The translations under genes and the position numbers were made by a program. From assembly GCA_036936605.1 (NCBI GenBank), contig JAUPFV010000005.1, positions 53,340,742 to 53,404,741 of the forward strand: a stretch of DNA of 64,000 nucleotides, read 5' to 3'. Source of the DNA: Limnanthes douglasii subsp. nivea. Lineage: Eukaryota; Streptophyta; Magnoliopsida; Brassicales; Limnanthaceae. The notes under the pieces are model-generated. The model was not told where the DNA came from. It searched no databases and saw only the letters and a program-made list of their open reading frames with translations. Shown here one piece after another: positions 35,701 through 44,640 of the stretch (the first letter of the stretch is position 1; every line of letters begins with the position of its first letter).

Positions 35701-37376
35701 TCCTACTCCTCTCTTCGCTTGGTTCACCAGCCCCTTCCCACCTTATCCGCGAATCATTTACTCCATAAACAAAACATTCCGATGCTGTAAACACCAACTC
35801 CCCGCCGACAACCTAGGAGATACAGTATAATGTTCATTTAGCAGCAAAATATTATAATCATCACTGATATATGTATTATACTACTTCGATATATCTACTA
35901 TACCACAACATACCTCGTCGTCCCTGAGCTCACCGACCATCTGGATCATTTCGAATGTCGACTCCTTGCCCTCTAGCCCCCACCACTTGTAACATCTAGG
36001 TATTATGTAAGGCCTTGGTATGTCGACATTTATAGAAATATGTTCCATAAGAAACGGCTGCACAGAACATAACTAACTATTAAAAAAAACATTTTCCTAA
36101 CAGACAGGCTGATCATAACTAGCTATACTTACAAAAAGCAGAGCAACGCATCCGATAACTCTTGAAGGATGCCCAGCCTTAATACATTTATCCAGCGATT
36201 TGTGAAGCTTATCCAAGATGGCTCCAGACCAGTCATAGTCGTTTATCTTGTCAAGATTCTCCACGTAGAAGATTGTTGTCCACCCGATTACATCGCCCGA
36301 CACTGAAAAGAACAGTGTCGAGCATATGAAAAGTATCAGTAGCCTAGCCACATCCCTCGCTTCATCCTCCCCTCCTTCTCTAACTGCTATCTCGATTGCT
36401 TCCTACAAAAACATCCAAAATCATAACAACAATACAGAAAGAACAATTAAAGGCATCCACAACTAATAAGACATTAGATATATGATTGCATACATACCAT
36501 AGTTGTTTGTAAACATACTCTGATATCTATACACGTTTACATTGCTATCTTAGCTGCTACCCTCTGATATCCAATCTATTCAAGACCGATACTTTAAAGA
36601 TCTGCATCAGGCTTTGTTTTTTGTTTCGTATATAACATTACTTACATTTGTTAAATACTCTGATATCTATCCCTGGCTACATTGCTATCTATGCTGGTAC
36701 CGTCTGATATTTAGTCCATTCCATCTTGCTATCTATGTTTACATCTTATAAATTAGGTCTACATGTTCTGTTCTTTTAATGTTACACTATCTCTGATATC
36801 TTAGTGTTCATAGATTGCTATTTATAGAAATCTAATTTTAGTGATGTGAAAATGTCCCTGGATTTCATCAACCAGCACAACCTGCAGTACGAACTACAAA
36901 ACAACTACATTCAAACATACTCTCTTTACCTTTATTAACGCGTTTGAGACTGATTTGTCGTTCGTTGGCCCGCTTCTCCTCGTCCTTGGACTCAAAAAAT
37001 ATTTCTTCATCAAAGTCGAATCTAACTCTGCTCCATCGGCGTACCGAGCGATAAATCCACCTGATTTGCTCATCGGCATCTCTTCGTTACCGTGTCTCAG
37101 GCCAAAGATTGCCTGAACGTCTTTCTTGGTCAGCCTTACACGCTTTTGTCCAATCTTGAAAGCCTTCCATCTGACGTCGTATAAACCACAGATCGCCTCG
37201 ATCAAGTGGTGGAACTTTTTCAGCTTCAGAGTTTCGTTCCTCAAGTCGTACGAGGTTTTGAGGAAGGTGTAGAAAGGGGTTCCGCGAGCAGCCTCGATGT
37301 GTTCAACTTTGATTATATCCCGTCTCAAGACATTGATTATGCCAACCAATCCCGAGCTGTAGAATACTCCTGTCAT
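32702..37376 (-). CDS. Ulp1/SENP-like cysteine protease gene of the MULE, ten exons, 1119 aa
   Basis: Exons read on the - strand: 37376-36930, 36402-36133, 36057-35914, 35812-35366, 35231-34431, 34343-33966, 33890-33621, 33497-33378, 33304-33071 and 32950-32702. All junctions are GT-AG, and every exon is a multiple of three, giving 1120 codons with no stop before the last. Exon 1 and 2 (residues 1-239) resemble the N-terminal region (DUF1985-like) of plant Ulp1-type transposon proteins. Exons 4-6 are highly charged with Lys/Glu coiled-coil stretches. The C-terminus is the protease: His in GVNHWTLLVIDMENG (~1000), Asn at the usual Asp position (ARSYNPM), and Gln and Cys in PQQKRDSYDCGVFVCKYV (~1065 and ~1072). 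Family members remove SUMO-like modifiers; activity here is not proven. An acceptor-like TTGACAG just before the ATG suggests a further leader exon. Confidence 0.85.
36480..36840. repeat. Second cluster of the CTGATATCTA/TTGCTATCTATG repeats
   Basis: Inside an intron of the Ulp1-like gene, phrases from the 278-bp repeat at 29.8-30.8 kb recur in the same orientation: ACATACTCTGATATCTAT, ACATTGCTATCT, TACCCTCTGATATCCA and TTACATTTGTTA. These copies are broken and irregular. Confidence 0.75.
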
Positions 37377-38308
37377 TTTAACCTGTCAACGTTCACATAA
37401 TAAGCTAGTTAGTAATTTACATGGTAACAAGGTGCAATAATACTAAGGAGCCACTGCATTATGAAGACCCTCAAACTTATACTTATCCCCTAGACGTGCT
37501 GTCTTACATGTAAACTACTATCAGACCCTGATAGTAGTTACAACATACATTGCTAGATGTATGACGATACCTACATACACTCACAACCTTTGGAACAGCA
37601 TCCCTATAGCTGTTACACACGATCAAACACGTTAACGATTAAACCATGCCAGGTCCAAATCGATTGCTCGGGCAGGTAAACTATATACTGATAGATAAAC
37701 CATCCCATATTGCTAGATATGGGCCAACCCTACGCAAAATCAGCCTCACAATGCTATCAACAACACCATCCTCACTACCAATACAACTACCACGTAACGT
37801 CGTCCGGTCGAGCAACAGTAACAAATAACCTTACTGACTACCAGAGTATTAGACGTCTTACAGCAATCGACCGACAATGTAAAAAAACCTACACGTCAAA
37901 GCATATGAATCGAACAGATACCTGGTTTGGTTCGAACGCTACTGTTCCGTTCGACGGAAACTTCGTTGCAGTTGGAGGCTCGCCGGTGGTGGTTCCAAAT
38001 ATCGAACCAAAGACAGAGACAGTTGTTGCTTCAAAGGTTAGTTTTCGTCGTTGGTTCACCGGTGGGTTTCAGTACTGTCGGAGGTGGTTTCTTCCTGATC
38101 GCCGGTGGTTCGCCGGTGGTTGTAAGGAATATCGGAACAGAGGGGCGACTGGCTGTCGCCGGTTACGTGAGTTTCAAAAATGTCTTTTGGTTTCGCTCTC
38201 GTAAAACGTGTTTCTCTCTCCACAAATTTAGAAATGTGAAAGTGGGGGGAATTGGAACCCAAAAGTCTGATTAGAAGGTGAAAAAGAGGGTTTCACCAAA
38301 AACAACCC
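37377..38308 (-). other. Leader region of the Ulp1-like gene
   Basis: This stretch lies between the TATA box near the right TIR and the first coding exon. Near 37920-38170 it is rich in CCGGCG/CGCCGG motifs (read on either strand) that resemble the GGCGA- and CCGG-containing leader at the left end (26370-26470). Long + strand ORFs here (37710-38274) run against the transcript and have no family signature, so I treat them as chance. Confidence 0.45.
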
Positions 38309-38316
38309 CTTTTATA
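38309..38316 (-). promoter_or_regulatory. TATA box for the Ulp1-like gene
   Basis: TATAAAAG on the - strand, about 115 bp inside the right end of the element. It mirrors the transposase TATA box at the left end. Confidence 0.6.
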
Positions 38317-38440
38317 CCCTAGAGGGTATAATTGTCCAAAATGTGGCTTTAGGTAGTTTATGAAACTAGTCCAAAAACGGGTACCATCTTGGTATTTGAT
38401 ACTTGAGAAGGTATTTAGGGGTACTTTTCTCATATATATA

Positions 38441-39662
38441 TTTATATTAGTTAAAGATTATTGAAATGTATTAATTATTAATTATAGAGTACTTTTTAGA
38501 AATTAATTAGATCGTGATTGTTTTAGTAGTTAAACAAAAAGAGGCATTTAAAACGTTTTTAAATTTTTTTAAATTTTTATAAGCAAAAAATTATTAAAAT
38601 ATCCTATCATTTAGTTGTGGAGTTTTAATTGGATTACAATAATTTTATGACCTAAAAAATAGTCAGTCAATCAGATCTAAGTTATATTATTTTATGATTA
38701 TTAGTATTATAGTCATAAAAAAGTAAGATGAAATTTAAAATCGAATTGAATTTATACTTTTAAAACAATTAATTAATTTACGTATTTTAGTAAAATGTTA
38801 TTTAAATGAACTATCAATTAATTATATATTAATAAGATATTTGTTTGGAATGTAATTTAGTAACGGTAATTTCAAGAATTAAAACAAAAAAAGGTGAAAT
38901 TTCAAACCGAATTTATTTGGTAATTTTTTTTAACAAGTTAGCCATAGATTATTAAAATGTATTAGTAATTGTAGAATATTTTTTGGAAACTAATTAATAA
39001 TGTTAATTTTATGAATTAAAAAATTGTAAAATTAGAAATGAAATTGACTTTATATTTTTTTATTAATATATATAGATTAAAAATCTTTATCATTTAATTT
39101 TCGAATGTTTTTTTAAACTTATGTTACGTAATTATATGAATTTGGAGAAAAGAGTTTCAAATTTCAATCGAAAAGTATTAAATTATTTAGCGGTAAATAA
39201 AAATGTTTAAGGAGGGAATAAATTCTAAAAGCATGCATAAAACTTCCATTCAACTTGCATCATGGGTTCTTTCCTATCCCTCTTCTTCCATCTTCTTTCC
39301 TTTTTCTTAGATTTCATTTTTTTTAATATCTCTTTTGTGTTTACAGATAAGAGTGAGAAATCTGGACCTGGGTGAGTAACTAATTTTATTTATCATTTTT
39401 TAGGTTTTATGTGCTTAATTTTGATTTTGACTTAGTTAATGTTTTGATTCAGATTTTGACATACTATTAAATAATTTTGTTCTAGGTTTTGAAGCGTTTG
39501 AATTCGTTGTTGAGATGTAACTTCATACAGGTCCGTTCTCATAATCAAAATTCCAACACGTTATTCTATGTAGCAGATCTCTGTCACTGTTAATTAACAC
39601 ACAAAAATTCCTCACCCGATTCTTAATATTATTGCAGAGTGTTTTTCTTTTACTCCTCGAAG
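38441..39662. other. AT-rich DNA and leader-like sequence
   Basis: No gene is seen from 38441 to about 39230. From 39240 to 39660 the sequence becomes CT-rich (TTCCTATCCCTCTTCTTCC) with intron-like signals. This resembles the 5' leader of the ribonucleotide reductase gene fragment that follows. Confidence 0.45.
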
Positions 39663-40485
39663 ATGTTTGTGATTAAAAGAGATGGAAGGGAATAGCAAGT
39701 TCATCTTGATAAGATCACGGTGAGGCTTAAAAAATCGAGTTACAGTCTAAGCCGTGAAGTGGTGGTCGTATCCGATAAGGTCTGCCCGATTGTTTATCGG
39801 GTGTTACAACTAGTTGGTCGGCTTGATGAATCGACTGCGTATACTGCCCCTCCTATGACAGAGAACCACAACCATCCTAATTATGATTATATAAGTTGTA
39901 AATATTTATATACATTATATGTTGTTGGATATTTTTTTAGATGTTAGATTATTGCAATTATTCGTTGGTTACATGAAAATTTGTTTTATGTGTTTCTTGA
40001 TATGTGTTTCTTGATAATGTTCTATGGGTTTCTTAGATTTTTTGTTTATTCTGCTCCCTTGGTTACATGAAAATTCGTTTTATTGTCTCATATGTTGGAT
40101 TCGTTCTAGTTGCTAATTTGGTTTAAATTGGAAGATTCTGGTAATATAAACTGACAATTCAAACTTATTTTGTGTCTTGTTATCGATACTCCAAAATAGT
40201 GATATCAATTGCTTTATCTGCTTTCTCCTTTTTGGTATTGGTACGAATGCATCGTTCCATTTTCTCCACTGCAATCATGTTGTTTAAATTGCACATTTTA
40301 TCTTCATGTCAGTGGTCATTGTCTTGACCGAGGAGGCAGGAAACTGCTCATCAAGAATTGCAGGAATAACATTCATAGCGTCCATGCGAACATATGAATA
40401 TTTGCTAGAGGAGTGTGTCTTGTGAGTTAAGTTTATCTGCAGTTTGCTGTTTTGGATCTGCACAAGAACACAAAGAAAGTAAATC
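39663..40485 (+). pseudogene. 5' fragment of a ribonucleotide reductase large-subunit gene
   Basis: The reading starting at ATG 39663 gives MFVIKRDGRE, then an in-frame TAG, then QVHLDKITVRLKKSSYSLS and SDKVCPIVYRV. It ends near TENHNHPNYDY. This follows the N-terminus of eukaryotic ribonucleotide reductase large subunit (the ATP-cone region: VxKRDGRxExVxFDKI, RLxxLSYGL, KVCxGVY, NHPDYA). After an intron-sized gap, FAVLDLHKNTKKV near 40440-40482 matches the next conserved segment (xIAVSNLHKNTKKxF). Only the first ~100 residues are represented; catalytic parts are absent. The kept intron argues for a DNA-level duplication or transposon capture, not retroposition. Confidence 0.75.
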
Positions 40486-40807
40486 TACTGGCTATTGTCA
40501 ATTCTAACCGTTCTCAACTTTCGGGTTTACTTATGGATTTCTAACTGGTTTATTTACAAAAAGGCCAACTGGTGCTCGGGTGAAATAAACGGGTGAAATG
40601 AATAGAATGTTTAGATTGGTCGAAGACTGTCTTGATTTATATTTAGTTGTTTCTTAATGATTTTTTCTTAATGAATAGAATATAAAGTCGAAATTATCTA
40701 ATTCCTTCAATTATTTACCTCACATGAAGTCTCTAATTTTCTACTTAGAATAGAACTCTTGTTTTGGATTTTAGTGACCTTTCATAGTGTTGTATTGATG
40801 TTTTTTA

Positions 40808-40810
<3 letters not shown>

Positions 40811-40838
<28 letters not shown>

Positions 40839-40839
40839 T
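40811..40839. repeat. (TA)n microsatellite
   Basis: About 13 consecutive TA dinucleotides. Surrounding DNA from 40490 to 41100 is AT-rich with no gene visible. Confidence 0.9.
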
Positions 40840-41114
40840 AGTGGTATGATTTGATGATGAAGAAAATCCTTAATTAATTGAAAAGAGTTAAATTTATTAT
40901 TAAAATTCTTTCAATATAAATATTAAATTTATAAAGAATTAATATAAATATTAAATTTCTAAAGAATTAATATTAAAATTATAACGAATAACTATTTAGC
41001 AAGAATATTTTTTTTTTGCATAAAACTGTGTTTGGCAAAAAAGTATTCTTGTAGCTAATATGTTGCTATTACAATTTTTTACAACAATATATAGAGTTAT
41101 TGCAATTGTGTTTA

Positions 41115-41350
41115 TTTTTTAACGAAAAGTAAAATTATTGCAATTATCCCTTTTCACAACGAAAAGTAAAATTATTGCAACTACAAGATTTTTACAGCGA
41201 AAAATATAATTATTGTAATTACAAGTTTCTTGCAGCGAAAAATAAAATTATTGCAATTACAAGATTTTTACAGCGAAAAATATAATTATTGTAATTACAA
41301 GTTTCTTGCAGCGAAAAATAAAATTATTGCAATTAAGCATTTTTTACAAC
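41115..41350. repeat. Tandem repeats of ~38 bp, arranged as ~77-bp dimers
   Basis: Units alternate between 'TTACAGCGAAAAATATAATTATTG-AATTACAAG' and 'TTGCAGCGAAAAATAAAATTATTGCAATTACAAG', giving at least five copies; the outer copies are more diverged (CAACGAAAAGTAAAATTATTGC). The array abuts the truncated copia element. Confidence 0.82.
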
Positions 41351-41479
41351 GACAAATATATTTGTCGTTTCTAAGAACTTTAAGCGTCCAACCTAATGCA
41401 ACAAATTTTTTGAAACCATATTTTCATTGGTAAAACCTTTTAACAACGAATAATATTTTTTTGCAGCAAATATTTTTCA

Positions 41480-44011
41480 TTGCTTATGGGGTGGCTAGAT
41501 CTTCAAACCAGTCTACTCACTTTTGAGAGTAGGCTAGATCAGCTAGTAAACATTCAAAACAATGTGTCAAACCTAAGTCTAGCTACAGCAAATCTCACTC
41601 AGAAAGCAGACTACAAGACACAAAACAACGATGGGAATCAGAAAAACTACTCTGGTCAGTACAAAGGTTCATACAAGAGCAACAGAGGAAGGAACAATTC
41701 ATCAAACTATTCAAGGGGAAGAAACAACTTCTATAGAGGGAGAGGTGGACGCTTCCCTTAAAACAAACCTACATGTCATATCTGTAACAGATATGGACAT
41801 GCTGCACCAGTGTGCTACTATATGGATGATCCATCTGTTATGGGGTCATCTTCTTCTGAACAACCTAAGGGGGACAGTGATCATGCAGCCTATGTAGCTA
41901 CTCAAGATTCTACTGGTGATTCTGCCTGGTATGCTTACAGTGGTGCTAGCCACCATGTCACAGGCAATCCTAACATGTTAACTCAAAAGGCAGAATACAC
42001 AGGTAACAAAAGTATACTTGTTGGGAATGGTCACAGGCTGCCTATCCATAATGTAGGGTACTCTAGTTTACAATCTCTCAATTACACTCCTATTTCTCTC
42101 AAAAGTATACTACATGTACCCTTGATTAATAAGAATCTCCTATCTGTCTCTCAACTTACTAGTCATAACAATGTTTTTATTGAGTTTCACCATGGTTTTT
42201 GTCTTGTGAAGGACAAGTTAACAGGGACAGTGCTTCTCAAAGGGACTACTGAGGGAGGACTATACAGGTTGAAGGATGTTTCTAGGTCACAAGCTACTGG
42301 GGGTTCTTCTATCAGTGTCAAACACAACTCTCTAGTTTCCAGTTCTTTACTACCTAAAGTCATGTCTGTTTGTTTGTCTAATTCCCTAAAAGATGGATGG
42401 CATAGGAAGCTTGGCCATCCATCCTTACATGTTCTTAATTCAGTTCTAAAACAGTGTAACCTTACTTTTGTTATGAAAGAAGAATTTACCTTTTGTGAAG
42501 CCTGTCAGTTTGGGAAATCCCATGTGTTGCCATCCTCTTTGTCTCATTCTCATGCCAGCAATGTCTTGGACCTCATACATACAGATGTATGGGGTCTCTC
42601 TCCTGTGGCTTCCACTCAAGGTCATAAATATTATGTGATCTTTGTGGATGACCACACCAGGTACACCTGGTTGTATCCTGTCAAACACAAGAGTCAGGTG
42701 GTTAGTATGTTTAAGCAATTCAAAAGCCTTGTTGAAAAACAATTTGAAAGGAATATTAAAGTAATTCAATGTGATGGTGGAGGAGAGTTTCTGCCTATCT
42801 CTACTATGGCCAAGGAACAAGGGTTTATTGTGAGGAAATCCTGCCCTCACACTTCAACTCAGAATGGTAGAGCTGAACGTAAACACATGCACATAGTTGA
42901 GACTGGTCTAACTCTTTTGTCTCAAGCTAGTTTACCCTACAGATTTTGGGTTCAAGCTTTTGAAACATCTGTCTATCTTATCAATAGGCTTCCTACACCT
43001 GTCCTATCAAATAGTTCACCTTTTGAAGCCTTGTTTCACAAGAAACCTTATTATCTAGCCTTGAAAACATTTGGGTATGCATGCTTTCCATGCCTCAGGT
43101 CTTATCAGTCACACAAGTTTCAATTTCATACAATCAAGTGTGTTTTCTTGGGGGTTAGTCAATTTCACAAGGGCTATGCGTGTCTTAGTCCTAAAGGCAG
43201 GGTCTATATCTCTAAAAATTTGAAGGAGTTCATTCATAAACTCAACACTGTCTTTTCTCTCAAAGACATTGGACCACTCCATCTATTCCTTGGAATAGAA
43301 GTTCATCGTGATCCAACTGGTTTTTACTTAACACAGCAACAATACATTAAAAACTTACTGAGCTCTCAGGGCCTTTCGCTAGCCAAGCCGTGTCCTACAC
43401 CAATGGCTGCTGGTGTTCATATTTCCAGTGAATCTGGCACTCTTCTTGCTGACCCTACACAATACCACAGTTTGTTAGGCGCTTTACAGTATCTAACACA
43501 TACGAGGCCTGATATTGCCTTTGCTGTTAATAAGCTCAGCCAATATCAGCAAGCCCCAACAACTATACATTGGAAAAATTTAAAAAGAGTACTAAGGTAC
43601 TTATCTGGGTCTTGCTGGATAGGGTTGCATCTCAAGCCAACCTTCAACTTTCAGCTGCAGGGGTTCTCAGATGCTGACTGGGCTTCGTCTTCTGATGATC
43701 AAAGGAGCGTTGGTGCCTACTGTGTGTATTTTGGAGACTCCCTAATCTCCTGGTCTTCGAAGAAGCAGAATGTTGTGGCTCGATCCTCCACTGAGTCAGA
43801 GTATCGAGCTTTGGCAAACCTTTCAGCAGAATTGATGTGGTTGCGATCGCTTCTGACTGAAATTCGATTTCCAATCGAGACTCCCTCTGTTATCTGGTGT
43901 GATAACTTGGGAGCGAGCTCACTCGCCTCCAACCCTGTTTTCCATGCCCGAACAAAGCACATAGAGATTTATGAATGGCCTTCTTCAGGTCAGATTTGTT
44001 CCATCTCATGA
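41480..44011 (+). pseudogene. Gag-pol of the copia element, RT core deleted in frame
   Basis: The gag tail (FESRLDQL, then Asn/Arg/Gly-rich) meets one TAA at 41759, then stays in the same frame to 44011; the stop likely replaced CAA. Next come the zinc knuckle CHICNRYGHAAPVC and a protease whose DSGA reads YSGA (WYAYSGASHHV), so the catalytic Asp is lost. The pre-integrase (WHRKLGHPS) and integrase core (HTDVWG, IQCDGGGEF, NGRAERKH) follow. At about 43220 the frame jumps from the integrase C-terminus (RVYISKN) to the late RT region (FSLKDIGPLHLFLGIEV), removing roughly 250 residues including the YVDD box. RNase H follows (FSDADWASS, ARSSTESEYRA). A small deletion near 43965 shifts the end. 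Confidence 0.9.
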
Positions 44012-44113
44012 ACAGTTAGCCGATTGCCTCACAAAGCCCCTCACGCATCATCGATTTCAATTTCTGAGACACAAACTCGGACTCCATTTGTCGCCCCTTT
44101 GTTTGAGGGGGGA
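43971..44113 (+). pseudogene. C-terminal tail of copia pol in a shifted frame, then polypurine tract
   Basis: LLQVRFVPSHEQLADCLTKP is the usual end of copia RNase H, but here it is out of frame with the preceding ORF. A stretch equivalent to DYHFVREKV was lost at the junction. The purine run GAGGGGGGA at 44105-44113 primes plus-strand synthesis in such elements and marks the start of the LTR. Confidence 0.85.
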
Positions 44114-44640
44114 TGTGAAGGATAGCAGGTCCTTGAAGCATGGAAATGGTGAAGCTTCAAGGACTGCTTCGATGAAGATTTCGGTGGTTGAGAAAGAAGA
44201 GAAGAAGAAGAGAAGGGTGGCTACTGAGGAAGAGAAAGAAGAAAGGGAAAGTGACTTAGGGTTACTGTCTGAACCCTAAGTCGACATGGGTCTCTTGCTA
44301 TGGGTCTATTGGCTTGGATTGGTGTTGGGCTAGATTGTGTTTCGAAGCCCAACAGAAGCTTTTGAGTGTGGCCTTTTGGGTTTGTTGCTGGTCGAAGATT
44401 TATCACACGGAAATAGTCTGTTGGTCTAAGTGCTATAAGATTAAATAAATGTAACAAGAATATAAATAATAGAATTACATGACTAACTAACTAACAACTT
44501 ATTGTTAGTGAACTACCTATAAAATGTAGTAGACAGTTCTTGATTCAATAATGAAAAATATTCAATCCTGAAAACTCTCTCTCTATACTATTGAAATCTC
44601 ACTTGAACATCCTCCTTGAACCCTTGGGTTAATTCCTCAT
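44114..44640 (+). repeat. 3' LTR of the copia element
   Basis: It starts with TGTGAAGGATAGC right after the polypurine tract. It contains a TATA box (TATAAAA, 44518-44524) and the CAATAATGAAAAATATTC region typical of LTR polyadenylation. The outer end is uncertain because the 5' LTR is missing; the element probably ends between 44610 and 44640. Confidence 0.65.

Larger units (their letters stand above)
26047..38431. mobile_element. 12.4-kb Mutator-like element carrying a transposase and a Ulp1-like gene
   Basis: The left end starts GGGAAATGACACACTAAGTA; the right end, read inverted, starts GAGAAAAGTACCCCTAAATA. They agree at about two thirds of the first 30 positions (both include TAAxTACCTT). 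Both flanks are ATATATATA (26038-26046 and 38432-38440), a 9-bp duplication as expected for a MULE, although low-complexity. Inside, a transposase gene runs rightward from the left end and a Ulp1-type gene runs leftward from the right end, each with a TATA box close to its TIR. A small ORF, internal tandem repeats and a duplicated transposase fragment lie between them. Plant MULEs with Ulp1-like cargo (Kaonashi-type) are known; this copy looks structurally complete. Confidence 0.85.
41480..44640 (+). mobile_element. Ty1/copia element, 5'-truncated, with internal RT deletion
   Basis: The element begins abruptly inside gag, with no 5' LTR, and runs through zinc knuckle, protease, integrase, RNase H, a polypurine tract (44105-44113) and a 3' LTR. 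Gene order (integrase before RT/RNase H) defines copia. The style of gag and integrase suggests the Ale/Retrofit lineage. The RT core is missing. Because the 5' end is lost, it cannot be autonomous. Confidence 0.9.

Noticed and set aside
35352..35768. 138-codon + strand ORF
   Set aside because: It is the antisense shadow of exon 4 of the Ulp1-like gene; the Ser/Phe/Leu composition mirrors the Lys/Arg/Glu codons.
37710..38274. Two overlapping + strand ORFs of 164 and 115 codons
   Set aside because: They run against the Ulp1-like gene's leader, show no domain, and come from the GC-rich CCGGTGG-type repeats near the right end.
42446..42850. 134-codon - strand ORF
   Set aside because: It is antisense to copia integrase with no independent support.
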